Below are positions 23,055 through 34,262 of a stretch of DNA of 64,000 bases, piece after piece. The translations under genes were made by a program, and so were the position numbers. The first letter of the stretch is position 1, and each line of letters begins with the position of its first letter. The DNA is from Anisodus tanguticus. Its lineage: Eukaryota; Streptophyta; Magnoliopsida; Solanales; Solanaceae. The stretch is taken from contig CM067545.1 of NCBI GenBank assembly GCA_034509755.1, positions 48,725,062-48,789,061 on the forward strand, in the 5' to 3' direction. The notes below the pieces were generated by a model that did not search any database, was not told the origin of the DNA, and worked only from the letters and a program-made list of their open reading frames with translations.

Positions 23055-24146
23055 CGCGGCCTCGATATCGGTTTGAGTGGGGCCTGCTGCATGATGGGCT
23101 TGCGGAGGTCGGGGCCCAAGAATTCCTGTCCGTGATAGAGCTGGGCCGTAGCTAGCTGCCGCCGCCGCCGCCGTTGGGCCACCGCCGCCGGGCCGCCACC
23201 GCCGGGTGTTGGGCTTGAACTGTTGGCCAGCCCACTGGCCGCTGGAATTTCCTGCTGCATGATAAGGGCTGCTGGCCCACGGCCTACTGCCCCAGCCCCA
23301 CTGCCATGGGCCCCACTATTGGGACCAGGGAGTGGTGGGCCACTGTTCCCTGGTTGGGGCCCACCGCCTGCTTGCTGACCACCAGAACCGTCGCGTTTTC
23401 CCCCGCGGTTTTTGTTATTATTCTTACGATTATTTTTGCCGCCACCATGATTATGGTTTTGGCCTTGAATTATTAACAAAACCCGAAGAACTTGGAGAGA
23501 ACGCCACCATGACGATGGGGCTTGCTCCGGTAGCCGCCTTTTTAGCCAAACCGGCTTCTTCCAACGTAAGCATGGAGCGGGCTTGAAAGAAGTCCGGAAG
23601 AGGGTTGCTTTGGCGAAAGAGAGTTCCAACACCATTATAGGCCTCCGAAAGACCGGCAACCAACTGTAGAACGAGATGATTATTTGTTATCGGTGCACCA
23701 ACATTACGGAGTTGATCTGTCAACTCCTTGAGTTTCTTGCAATATGCAGAAACGGTTGGAAATTCGTCCATTCGAACGAGAGAGAATTCCTGCTCGAGTG
23801 TGACGACATGTGAATGTTGGTTGTCTTGGAATATGTCACGCAATCTATTCTAGGCAGCCATAGCCGTGGTATCCGGCTCAATAATCGTCTGTAGAAGGTC
23901 CACTGAAATAGTGGCGTAGATCCACTGGAGAACGGTAGCATCAAGAGTAATCCATAACTGAGGATCCTCCACGGGAAGAGGTATAGCTGGAGGAATGATG
24001 TGATGAAGAACTTGATAGGAGATAGCGTGAATTTTAAACAACTCCGCCCACGTCGCATATTGGACGTTTTCCATCTCAAGGACAATAGGGATACTGTTCT
24101 TGACGTTAGAAACCATGAGGGCAGGATGAAAATTGTTCTTAGACAT
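23055..24146 (-). pseudogene. Element C gag
   Basis: Start taken at the ATG at 24146 (MSKNNFHPALMVSNVKN) by comparison with elements A and E; the frame is open further up to 24254 but with no gag-like sequence. The core includes NVQYATWAELFKIHAIS and WIYATISVDLLQTI. A Trp codon has become TAG near 23849 (expected WNRLRDIFQDN). The frame then continues through LEQEFSLVRMDEF and VAGLSEAYNGVGTLF. It is lost at about 23455 and regained by about 23260, across a Gly/Asn/Pro-rich tail (NHNHGGGKNNRKNNN). No CCHC knuckle is seen. Gag would build the particle. Confidence 0.85.
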
Positions 24147-24313
24147 CTTGAAAGAACAAAGAAGGAAGGGAAATTTAAGAGAGGTTTTTGACAGCGGAAG
24201 ACGAATTTTGGAAGAGAAACCCGAGGGGGGGTTGGGGTGTCTCGGCCGAAACAAAGAGAGGACAAAAGTTGGGAGAGAAAAACTTTTGTTTTAGACCTAG
24301 TCTCTTGATACCA

Positions 24314-24638
24314 TGAAAGAAATAATCCCCTTGATTATTTTCATTAATTGAATAGGTATATATACAAGTTACAAAATAGGAGAATCCTATTCCTAAAATC
24401 TTATTCTACCATAATTCTAACTCTACAATGATGGTAGTGTATAATTCTAATTTAGGTAACAAATACATTACAATATACTACACATATATTTTCCTAATAT
24501 ACAATATTTTTACATTGTCTACTTACCATAAAATGAGCCCAAAAACCAAGAGCCCAATCTGCCAATATGGGCAGAATCCGAAATACTTAATAAGGCAATA
24601 TACATATGTATATTGTGTGTATATTGCCTTATTTAACA
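24314..24638 (-). repeat. 5' LTR of element C
   Basis: 325 bp, tg...ca, with the primer-binding site directly to its left. Nearly identical to 19509-19837. It should contain the element's promoter; TATA-like TATATATAC occurs at about 24358-24366 but on the wrong side to call with confidence. Confidence 0.95.
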
Positions 24639-24643
24639 CTAGG

Positions 24644-25653
24644 AGCACTGAGAGAAAGCTAAATAACTTCAGGACTATGGATTGTGACCTCTGTAGTTGC
24701 AACCACCTTTTTACCCTTGGAATTAGTAAATTTGAAGTCAGGAGGAAATTCATGCAATATGTAGCACTTTTCCATCAAGTGTCCAGTCCTTTTGAAATAT
24801 TTGCAATACAAGAAGGACTTATCCTAGTCAAAAGCAAACTTAGTATTGTATGTTTGTTTAGTACGATAGTTAGGGACAACAACTCTCTTATTGAGGTTGG
24901 CATGGAAAGAGGCAAACTCAGGTGTAAGGTAAGTTGGAAAATTTATTTACCTTTGCCTTGCATCCTAAAGTAGGACATTCTATGCAGAATCAAGAGATGA
25001 AAAAGGTTGGGGCATGAGTAGGTTGCTTCTGACCCCAATGTAGGTGTCATTCAGCCCTATAAGAAATTGGTAAACCTTATTTTCCTCATCATCCTTCTGA
25101 AGCCCTGTTCTAGCAGCACACGTGCAAGAGTTGATGTGATTTGTGCACAAAAACCTCAATTCATCCCACAATTTCTTGAGTTTATTGAAATATGAGGCAA
25201 TATCAAGAGATCTCTGACTAGCGGAAGCTAACTTTTTCTTTAATTCAAAAACTTTAGTTCCACTAGCAATTCCATACCTCTTGCACAATTGAAGCCATAT
25301 TCTCTCAACAGTATTAGAATATTATACACTTTCAACAATGCCTGGGGTTAAGGAACTAGCCAACCAAGAAATGATCATATTGTTGCATCTATCCCATTAC
25401 CTAGAGTGAGGAGAATTCTCATCTGGCTTTGAGAAATAGCCATCAATAAGGCCAATATTGTTTCTAGTAGATAAAGATACTATCATGTTTCGTTTCCATA
25501 CCCCGAACCCAGTACCAGAGAAAGGAACTGGTACGAGAGAAATCCCAGAGATATCAGATGAAGACAAGTACATAGGGCAAGAATAATCTAGGGTTGTACT
25601 AGTGGAAGTTCCTGAGTGCCAGGGTTTGTATTCGAGTTGCTAGGGTTCACCAT
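24644..25653 (-). pseudogene. Element B gag remnant with altered zinc knuckle
   Basis: The start is the ATG at 25653 (MVNPSNSNTNPG). A stop follows after 21 codons, and in a shifted frame the gag continues as PMYLSSSDI, then VWKRNMIVSL. 24980-25288 is an open stretch: KRYGIASGTKVFELKKKLA, then YFNKLKKLWDELRFL and FLIGLNDTY. Near 24770-24800 a knuckle reads CKYFKRTGHLMEKC: the second Cys of CX2CX4HX4C is Phe. Element C's insertion site lies directly downstream, at the gag-protease boundary. Gag would package the RNA. Confidence 0.75.
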
Positions 25654-26055
25654 GAAGTCTACGAGATTCGAAACAATCACTAACAACAGATACGCACTCG
25701 AAATACCAAACTAGAGTATTTCAAATCGAAGACAAGAACAAAGTAGGATAATCATAATATCAAGCCACTATATGAGTAAGGAATGAGTTTACCCGTCGTT
25801 TTACTACGGAAAATGATAACCGCCTTTAAATTCCTCGAAAACACCAACAATAATGAGATTCAGTCACCGGAGTCATCGGAGAAGTTGCCGGAGTCGAATT
25901 AACCTCACGAAGCAATGAACAAATGAGCGGATCTCTCAGATCGAGAGATAAAAATCATGAACAACTCTGAAATTGCAAACCCTAATAGAATCGTGTCAGG
26001 TAAGATCGCCAGGTGGGAAAACACACGGAGAACCGGAATCTCCGCTCTGATACCA

Positions 26056-26372
26056 TGTTAGGATGCAGAATTTGCTTGAACATTGAACTAGGGTTTTGAG
26101 AGAAAATAAGAAAAGGGAGAGATTTTTATTTAGAGAGAAAATGAAAAATGAGTTCGTACCCTATCTAGAAGGACCGGTGGGTCCTTATATACAATGGGCC
26201 GAAATATTCAATATAAGGAAAAATAAAGAATGGGCTTTGTCAGGCAAAATTAACTAAGTACAGTTACAAATGGGCTAACTAAATACATATGAGTATTGTA
26301 TGCGCTCTTTACGTGGGATCCACCACTGCTGACTGTGTATTTGCAATGCCACGTGTGTTATGAACTCCAACA
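26056..26372 (-). repeat. 5' LTR of element B
   Basis: 317 bp, TG...CA, with the canonical primer site ctctgatacca directly to its left and the target duplication CAAAC to its right. It keeps the 11 bp missing from the other LTR. Confidence 0.92.
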
Positions 26373-26533
26373 CAAACATGCAAAGATGATCAGTTTTACT
26401 TAAATTATATGAACACAATAAACTTGTCTTTTTTACTCCCTCCTTTTTATTTTTATATTATGATGTGAGCACTAGATTTAATAAAAAATGAACACGTCGT
26501 GACATTTTTACGACTATAAATGCATGCCATGAG

Positions 26534-26722
26534 CAGTAGCGAAGCCAGAAATTTTATTAAGAGTGTTCGAATTTTGAAGAAGTAAAAAAACAACCAATGT
26601 TGGATGTTCAAAACTTAATATATGTATCCATAGTAAATAAACTTTTATCTACCTATAGAGTATAATTTTCCGGAGAAGGGCGTTCGTCCGAACACCCTTA
26701 AATTAAGGTGGCTCCGGCACTG
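26534..26722. mobile_element. Small hAT-like MITE
   Basis: 189 bp. The left end is CAGTAGCGAAGCCAGAA and the right end on the other strand is CAGTGCCGGAGCCACCT, an imperfect inverted repeat. The flanking 8-mers are gccatgag (26526-26533) and gtcatgag (26723-26730), 7 of 8 matching. There is no coding content. The 8-bp duplication suggests hAT. Confidence 0.65.
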
Positions 26723-26739
26723 GTCATGAGTACCAAAGT

Positions 26740-26895
26740 TTGTGGCGAGTGATAAATATAAATCTTTCAATCCTTAATCAGAGGTTTTGAATTCGAGTCC
26801 ATGAAATGAACTCGTCTTTGATAAGGAACACTTACTCTCTAAAGTGAGACATTTTCATGCATTGCAAATTAATCGAGCCCCAAAATTGATAAAAC
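26740..26895 (+). repeat. Possible SINE-type repeat fragment
   Basis: A stretch with a B-box-like GAATTCGAGTCC (about 26789-26800), followed by GAACTCGTCTTTGATAAGGA and ending in an A-rich tail. It looks like a tRNA-derived SINE fragment of the type common in Solanaceae, but the A box is weak and no target duplication was found. Confidence 0.35.
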
Positions 26896-29249
26896 TGAGG
26901 GAAAAAATATTTTAAAATAAAATTATTTTCAAATATAACATGATAGTGATTCTTTCTGAAACATACTAAAAAAAAAATTGTCCATGAAACAAAGAGAATA
27001 GTTACAACACTTTAATTATTTATGAATAAAAGACGTCAAACCATGGACATCTCTACCAAAGCAAAAGGAAATTTAATTAATACTTAGATAATTAGATTAG
27101 TCCAAAATGTGTTAGGACATCTGAACGTGTTACGTATTTCCTTCTTAATGATTGTGCTTAGTTAAATATGGATAAAAAATCTGTACTTTGTAGGAATTAA
27201 ATAAAAGATAGAGACCTTGAATTTTTCATACGACTTTATCAATTTGTGTGGTAATAATAATATAATAATTACTACTAATAGAAGTACTTTGAGTTTTGAT
27301 TTACTACTATGTTATCCTTTGACCTCGTTTTTCATATCACTTGTTGATAAAACTCTCCACTTAATTCGTGGTGTAAATAATTTTCCTTATCCAGTTTTTT
27401 GTTAGCCACTCTGAGTTGTCTATTTTGCCAGCAAACACTTACACAGTCCATATAATTTTTCTTTTTCTTTTTCCTTTATTAATTCTTCGAGTACTGAATT
27501 TTTTTGACATATATAGTCTATATTTCAAGAACCAATAAGTTAAAAATAGATACAATCCTCTATGGAAGATGGGTTATTTAAATGTAATTATTAGTTTAGG
27601 AGATTTAATTATATTACAAGTTTCTCCATGCGAGGCGGCCGGATCCAACTTGAACTATTGATCATAGAAATTATCACAAAACGGAATAATTCCTTAGTTT
27701 TGCAGACCTGAATAAATTATCACAATGCGGAGAATCTTCTCACTTTATAAACCCTAGCTAGCCGTTATCTCTTGATGAAAAAAATAAATCTTCTTAACAC
27801 CTACAAATGATATATTTATAAATAATTGTTTAATATTTAGGTGATTAACTATTTAATTAATGATCTAACTAGCGCCTTTATGAGTGAACTCGATTCAATA
27901 ATATTTTCTAAAAATTTGAACATCAAAGCCAAAAAGCTTGAACATGAACATGAATGATAAGAATCACAATTTTATGTTTAAATATGTACATAAAAAGTAG
28001 GAGTAGTTTCTTGTACTAAAGCAGGACTAACCTGGACGGCAAACCACATTAATTAGTTTAATTAATTAATTAACTAATTAATTAGTCCTTATGTATAAAC
28101 TTCTTCTTTGTTGCTTCATCGTTTCCTTATCCATTTATCATTAACTTTCATGCAAAAAACATTTACTCTACCTTTTTACCGTCGTTCTATAAATAAACTT
28201 ATTAATGGAAAATCTGTATTTAATTAGAGAAAGTAACATGATGTCCCTTTTAGAACTCAATAATAAATTTAATAAAAGTATTTGATCAATTATTAAGCCT
28301 TTAAAATAGATTTTTTATCACCATCTTAGCTTAAGCCTTAATGCACGTAACTACGTATACGTCCACTTCATTTTATAAGGGGACTTTTTATAATTTATTA
28401 CTTAATTCTATTCTTATATGCTACTACTATTTGTTAAATAATTTGTTCCATCAATATTTTAGCCGGCATGGACTTCTAGATAAATTAACAAAGAGGAGAT
28501 ATCCCCCACCAAATGTATGAGTGGTGAATAAATTAAACTATAAACGGTTTTAATTTTTTAATTAAATTAATTAATGTTAGATGAGTAATTTAATATATGT
28601 GAATTAGTCTACATACCAAATTGACATGATGGAGGAGATCACCTTGAAAATAATCGGAAAGTTGACCCACAAGAAAATGGAAGTGATAGCGATTTAAATG
28701 ATTTTAATAATTTGTTTATCTTGTGGAAGGTCTATTTTTTATTAATTTCATTGTGACACTCATTAATTATGAGTGGAACATCTACAAATCACTCATTAAT
28801 TTGGACTATGATCTGACGAATATTCCAATTTTCAAATAAGGGGATTCCATTACAACGTCATTTTCCATGCACTACTTGAAAACATCACCGTCGAAATCGT
28901 CCAAAAAGAAAATATTAAGGGACTTTTAATAAATATAAATTAAACTAATTTTTCAATATGTGCTTTGCGTGTGTACCTAATATCAACAAATACAAACTTC
29001 ATAAAATTCACATATTTAAAAGAATTAAAATATTATTAAATATACAATAAGAATAACAATATGAGTCCTTAAAATGATAAATGTCGATTATATCTATACA
29101 ACTCCATTCCTCAAATATCCTATTATTTGAATTTTGTTAGGGATATAGATCTATGTTCTCTCACCATCCTTTTTAGGCAAATTCGATCATTTTCATAATG
29201 AAGAGATTATATATGTACAAAGACCCGAAAGATTCTAATAAAGAAGAAG
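26896..29249. other. AT-rich intergenic spacer
   Basis: No supported gene. An AATTAATT-rich palindromic patch lies at about 28048-28086. The right edge is the point where element D's RNase H similarity stops. Confidence 0.5.
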
Positions 29250-30560
29250 AAGCTCAAGAAGGATATTCTGGAGCCAACATAGCTCTGCAACAACGTTCGC
29301 AACGCCTCGATATTCTGTTGCTGCACTTGAACGCGAAAAGGTGGCTTGCCGCTTGGTAAACCACGAAATAATATTATCCCAAAAAATACACAATAGCCGG
29401 ACGTAGAGCGACGGGTGTCCGGACAGCTTGTCCAATCTGCGTCTATATAAGAAAGCAACCTAGTCGATGCAGAGGGATATAGATGTAGTCCATAGTCAAG
29501 AGTGCCCTTAACGTACCGAATGATATCTTTAAGAGTTGTAAAGTGAGGCTCCCTAGGAGCGTGCATGAACAAGCACACCTACTGAACAACATATGCAATA
29601 TCAGGCCGAGTTTATGTGAGATACTGAAGAGCACCTGCGAGACTCCTATAAAGAGAGGGATCACTGATCGGATCCCCATCACCTGCACTGAGTTTTGACT
29701 TTGAGTCGACAAGAGTGGACATCATCTTGCAGTTTGCCATTTTAGCTCTGTAGACAATGTCATCTCCATACTTATGCTGACATAAGAACATGGCATGTGC
29801 GGATCTGGTGACTGATATCTCCAAAAAATAACTCAACTTACCCAAATCTGTCATAGCAAATTTGGACTTGAGCAGGGCAATGATCTCGTATTTCAGTGTA
29901 TCAGAAGAAGATGTCAGAACAATATCATCCACATATAAAAGAAGATAAGCCGTGTCAGAACCTCGATAAAAAATGAACAGGGAATGATCACACTTGTTGC
30001 ACACGAACCCGATCTGTATGATATATGTAGCAAACCTCTCATACTAAGCCCTAGGGGCGTGTTTCAAACCATATAGTGACTTACGAAGACGACATACATA
30101 ATGAAGAACCTCTGGATGCACAAAGCCAGACGGTTGATGCATATAAACGGTTTATTTCAAATTCCCATGTAAGAAAGCATTTTTTACACCAAGCTGGTGA
30201 ATAAGCCAATTTTTTCCCATAGCTATGCTCAACACTGTGCGAATGGTGGCTGGTTTGACCACCGAACTAAAAGTCTTACCACAATCAACTCACTCATGCT
30301 GACTAGTATCATTCGCCACAAGTCTTGACTTATGGCATTCAAGCTTTCCACTATCTCGAAATTTGTGACGATAGAGCCACATACAACGAATCACATTCAT
30401 CCCTTCTGATTTCGGAACAAGATACCAAGTGTGCTAATTGGTTAACGAATTAAACTCCTCACGCATGGACGCATTCCAATTTGGGTCAAGTTTGGCTAAT
30501 TTTGGGTTTTTAGGAATATATGAGATGGTTTGTGTGGATAGGTTAAAATTAACTTTTGGA
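29250..30560 (-). pseudogene. Element D reverse transcriptase and partial RNase H
   Basis: 29612-30004 encodes the RT palm with intact YVDD (LLLYVDDIVLTSSSD), then FAMTDLGKLSYFLEISV and LYRSLAGALQYLT. 29207-29578 and 29235-29435 carry DYGLHLYPSA, DTRRSTSGYC and then ATEYRGVANVVAELCW, in two frames. The RT fingers near 30180-30560 are readable but stop-ridden. The gene ends at LLEL: the rest of RNase H, polypurine tract and LTR are gone. It could not complete a cycle. Confidence 0.8.
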
Positions 30561-30849
30561 TTGAAAGTCTCGTGTTGTGCACAGGTTTTAATGTAGTGTG
30601 TGGGGATGGTCACGGGTGGGGCAGGGGGGTTGCGCAGTGATGGACTGGACTGGGCAGTGGGGTGAGGCAGTGGCGGGTTGTGTGATGGGCAGTGGGGTGG
30701 TTCAATGTGGCGGGTGTATCATCCGGCAGGGACTGGGCAGTGAGATCGACGGGACGAGTGTGATCGACGGGACATGTGGGGTCGATGGGACAGGTAGCGG
30801 TACGGGCTGAGGGTGTGGATTTTGTAGTGTATTTTAGACTAGAGGTGAG

Positions 30850-31434
30850 TAGACGTGTCTAAATCTCGGGTCGGGCTGGGTCAAGTGGCTTTTCTTTTCT
30901 GCTTGCCCGACCCTGACCCTATTTTTTTTAAAATTTTCCGACCCTGTCCCTGACCCTTCGGGGACCCTATGGGTCACAGGTCGGCCCTGATCCGCTCTAC
31001 AAAAAAAAATAGTAAGCAAACTTCTACCCAATCCGTTATTCGATATAATTTGTCACCAATTAAAAATTACAACAAACAGAAGCATGAAATCATTAAAAAT
31101 TACTCCAAAAGAACTGAAGCATCATAAGTATCATCATCGTCATCATAATCACTAGATTCTTCTTTATTTGTCCCTTCACCTATATAAGTAAAAAATAAAT
31201 ATTCATAAAATAAAAAATAATATAAATTATATTAAAAGACACGCAGGTCGGGGTCGGGTCGGTGATCAGGCCGGCTCGGGCTGGATCAAGTGGGTAAAAT
31301 TTTTTGACCCTGGCCCGACCCTACATATGATCGATTCCCCGCTTTTTCGGGTGAGGTGGCTCACGGGTCAGATATAAGACCCTGACCCTGGTTTTTTCGG
31401 GTCGGGAGGGTCCCCGACCCGATGGACAGGTCTA
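30850..31434. mobile_element. hAT-like non-autonomous element inserted in element D
   Basis: 585 bp. The ends are TAGACGTGTC (left) and, on the other strand, TAGACCTGTC (right), followed on both arms by CGGGTCGGG motifs. The 8-bp target duplication GAGGTGAG is exact (30842-30849; 31435-31442). The arms hold many GGGTCGGG/CCCGACCC copies and the centre (about 31000-31240) is AT-rich. There is no transposase. It lies in the linker between integrase and RT of element D. The hAT class is inferred from target length and ends. Confidence 0.85.
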
Positions 31435-31442
31435 GAGGTGAG

Positions 31443-32213
31443 GTGTCCGAGTCATCAAGGAATCCGTAATCAGTGGGCAAAATTGGTGGATGTTGTCAAA
31501 GGGAAATACGTTCTCCTCAAACGTTATATGACGTGAGACTATGATTTTATATGTGGACACGTTATAGCATAAGTACCCCCTATGATTTGACGGGAACCCC
31601 AAGAAGACACACAGAGTGGAACGGGGTGCTAATTTGTGAGGGATAATGGATGCTAGATTCGGGTAGCAGAGACAATCGAAAATACGAAGATGATCATAGG
31701 TAGGGATTCGATGAAATAGTAACTCAGTAGGGGTCCTATTTTGGAGCGTATGGGTAGGTAGTATATTGAGAAGGTATTCTGCCATTTTTAATGCATATAC
31801 CCAAAAACTGAGGGGGGGGGGGGAGATGCATGAAAAAATAAGGTACGAATCATATTGTTAATGGTGTGTAGAATTCGTTTGGCTTTACCATTTTGAGGGG
31901 AAGTATGAGGGCAGGAGAAACGAAAGACCATGCCATTAGCCGTACAGAATTTATGAAAGAGAGAATTGTTAAACTCACGACCATTATCACATAGAAACAT
32001 TTTTATTTCTTTTTCAAATTGCGTTTTAACATACGTACGAAATTCAAGAAATTTAGAGTAGACTTGAGATTTAAAGTAGAGCGGATAGACCCATAGGAAG
32101 TGAGAAAAATCATCCAAGAATATTAAATAGTATTTATGACCCAATTTGCCAGTAATAGGAGAAGTCCATAAATCTGCATGAATAATACCAAAGGGAGAAA
32201 ACGTAATACTCAA
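31443..32213 (-). pseudogene. Element D integrase
   Basis: 31788-32213 carries the catalytic core: IIHADLWTSPI, FLDDFSHFLWVYPL, CDNGREFNNSLF and SPQNGKAKRI. The Glu of the usual AERK/TERI is changed (AKRI). A C-run on the coding strand (plus G-run at about 31811-31822) sits where the frame is lost after FHAS. The C-terminal part continues at 31443-31785 in another frame (MAEYLLNILPT, FLGFPSNHRGYLCYN). The zinc-finger start is in the upstream segment. Frameshift at the homopolymer could be real or a sequencing error. Confidence 0.8.
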
Positions 32214-32261
32214 GGATGACGTAAACGAAAGTCTAACATGCTTTCCAAGATGGAAAGAATA

Positions 32262-32921
32262 TCAATTTTGTGTAAGGTTCCCTTTATTACATTTAATTAA
32301 ATTATGATTTCTAAGAAAATAAAAAATATGAGATCCGGGATGTCCAAGTCTACTATGCCACGTTGAGGACGAGATTGCAGCTAGAGATGTGGGAGGATTA
32401 ACACTGGCAGCGGGCGTGGACAGGAAAGGATAGAGATCCCCCACACTATTGCATCTCGTAAGAAGTCTCTCCGTACGTAGGTCCTTCACAGAAAAATCAA
32501 ATGGGTCAAAATCAATAGATACAGAATTATCAGTGACAAATTTTCTAATAGAGATTAGGTTCTTGATAATGTTAGGGGAATATAAGACATGTTTAATGGA
32601 GTAGTGGGGGTGCGGTGGTGGAGTGAGTGTGTGGCCTAACCCTTGAATTGGAATGCGATGATCATATTCGACCATAATAAATTGAGGAGTATTTAAATTG
32701 CGTAGTGGAGAAAGATTACCAGAATTGTGAGTGTGGTGAGACGTGGCGCCAATATCCATATACCAAGCGTCATCGGGCTGCACAATATTCATCGAGCTAT
32801 AGGCCTGTGTCAATTCGGTTGGGGAGAGAGGGCCCGTGATGGGATGTTGTTGTTGAGCTGCTGCAAGGTGGGCCTGGTCGGAGGAGGCCGCTGAACGTGA
32901 GCCTGGATGAGGGCCCAACAC
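32262..32921 (-). pseudogene. Element D protease and integrase zinc-finger start
   Basis: An open segment of 219 codons. The protease site reads WYMDIGATSHH: the catalytic Asp is kept but Thr is Ile. Then come FIMVEYDHRIPI, the stretch FDPFDFSVKDLRT, and WHSRLGHPGSHIF, which opens the integrase zinc finger. The frame ends before the finger's two Cys. The segment starts in a Gln/Ala-rich end of gag. Confidence 0.8.
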
Positions 32922-33923
32922 ACTGGGTTGTTGCCACTGGCCCAGTTGCTAGACCTGCTAGAACTGATAGGAGCCGTAAGCAGTGGCCCAATTTCCCCAA
33001 GGCATGGGGCTGGCCCAAGTTGCTGGATAATGGGCCTGTAGTGGTAGGCCATTGGAATTGGGTCTGCCTCTACGGCCCTTGCCTCTTCCACCGCGTCCAC
33101 TGCCTCGGCCACGCCCTCTGCCTTTGCCTCGTCCACCGCAGTGGTGTTGATTTTCGGTGGGTGTCGGTGGTCTATTGGGTGTGGTGGCAGTCGGCGGGAC
33201 GGTGGCTGCCAACGCCTATTGGTGATGTCCGTCTTGTTTTGCTCATCTCGTCTCCTTCAATAGCAATTGGGATCGCGCTTTGTTGAAACTCGGTAGGGGA
33301 TTGGCCTATTGAATCATCATTGCAAGTGTGTCATATTCGCCCTTCGACAAACCATTAATCAATTGCAGAACCATCTTCGTGTCAGAAATTGGAGTACCCA
33401 CGTTGGATAATTGGTCGGTAAATTTTTTTAATTGTTTACAGTAGTCAACCATATTTGCAAAATTCTCAAGACGGGGGGTGTTGAATTGCTCATCGAGATA
33501 CACAACATATGTATGTTTGTTGTCTTGAAAAATTTCCTTCAACCGTGTCCACAACTCCTGAGCCGAAGCTCCGGTCTTCATAATTGTATGAAGCAAATCC
33601 TTGGAAATAGTGCCATAGATCCACTGCTTGACGATAGCGTCAAGCCGTTTCCACGTCTTGTCATCGGCGTCGGATGGGCAGGAAAAATTGATATCAATGT
33701 GGTCAAGCACGTTGTAAGCACATGTATGAATTTGGAAAAGTTCAACCCACAATGCATATTGTCCATCCTTTTGATCAAGAGTCAGCGGGATGAAGTTCTT
33801 GATATTGGTTACGGCGAAAGCCGGATGAAAGGTGTTGGGGTTAGGAGAGGGAGGACGATGTGTGACGTTTGGGGTTGATGAAGAGGAAGCGAGAGAAGCT
33901 ATGTGGGCCGCGGGTGACGCCAT
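32922..33923 (-). pseudogene. Element D gag
   Basis: Start at the ATG at 33923 (MASPAAHIASLASSSSTPN). The core NTFHPAFAVTNIKNFIPL, then QYALWVELFQIHTCAYN, WIYGTISKDLLHTIM and EIFQDNKHTYVVYLDEQF runs for 205 codons to a stop near 33306. After that come LAMMIQ-like and then an Arg/Gly-rich tail (GRGKGRGRGRGSGRGGRG at about 33070-33130), which may bind RNA in place of a zinc knuckle. A frameshift lies between. The N-terminus matches element F's gag better than A/C/E. Confidence 0.8.
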
Positions 33924-33964
33924 GGGGGCTGCCGAAAAATAGGTAAAGAAAAGATGGGGGTTCG

Positions 33965-34195
33965 GGACATATACGAGGTGTATATGAGGCAGTATCAGCC
34001 GTATACAAGGTGTATATCGGCCTAGGGATGATGTATATCGCTGTATACGGGTAGTATATGATGGCAGGGATGGTATATCAGTTGTATACGGCTTTCGGGT
34101 TGCTGTATATCACTGGACGCGTGCTATATATCACTGTATACGAGCAATATATGGTGGCAGACATTGTATATCGGCTGTTTCCAGTAGGATTTGGC
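33965..34195 (-). repeat. Irregular TATAC-rich repeats in the element D leader
   Basis: About 230 bp between LTR and gag consist of degenerate short copies of tgtatatc(g/a)g and (c/t)tgtatacg(g/a), about every 10-30 bp (for example near 33992, 34007, 34028, 34041, 34071, 34086, 34110, 34133, 34166). Elements A, C and E have no such leader. It ends at a G-run (about 34211-34224). Confidence 0.65.
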
Positions 34196-34262
34196 GTATG
34201 AAGAGAAGAAGGGGGGGGGGGGGGACCCGAATATGGTTAGGATTTTTAGGCTCTTGATACCA

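Larger units (their letters stand above)
19509..24638 (-). mobile_element. Element C: young Ty1/copia retrotransposon nested inside element B
   Basis: 5,130 bp with LTRs at 19509-19837 and 24314-24638. The 5-bp target duplication CTAGG is exact on both sides (19504-19508; 24639-24643), and the sequences outside it are the two halves of element B. The primer site TGGTATCAAGA (minus strand; plus 24303-24313) and a purine tract at 19838-19847 are in place. By eye the LTRs differ by about nine substitutions and one 5-bp indel, about 97 percent identity. Coding capacity is broken by a Trp-to-stop change in gag and several frameshifts, so it is non-autonomous now despite its youth. Gag and pol place it with A and E. 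Confidence 0.95.
15825..26372 (-). mobile_element. Element B: Ty1/copia retrotransposon split by nested element C
   Basis: The LTRs are 15825-16130 and 26056-26372, and both flanks carry the 5-bp target duplication CAAAC (15820-15824; 26373-26377). The canonical initiator-Met primer site (plus ctctgatacca, 26045-26055) adjoins the right LTR, and a striking CCCCCA-repeat polypurine tract adjoins the left one. Domain order right to left: gag with knuckle, (element C), protease, integrase, RT, RNase H. The LTRs differ at roughly 26 of 306 aligned positions plus an 11-bp indel (hand count), about 91-92 percent identity. The outer A of the left LTR's first dinucleotide (TA instead of TG) is a decay mark. 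Without C the element is about 5.4 kb. The gag form suggests an Ivana/Oryco-like lineage; that is tentative. Confidence 0.92.

Noticed and set aside
24428..24973. 181-codon frame on the plus strand across LTR C and element B
   Set aside because: It runs antisense through an LTR, the target duplication and element B's gag, so it cannot be an ancestral gene.
30598..30810. Gly/Trp/Met-rich frame on the plus strand
   Set aside because: It is the antisense of element D's pol linker and a GC-rich patch, not a gene.
32897..33286. 129-codon frame on the plus strand
   Set aside because: It is antisense to element D's Arg/Gly-rich gag tail; the minus strand has the genuine coding sequence.
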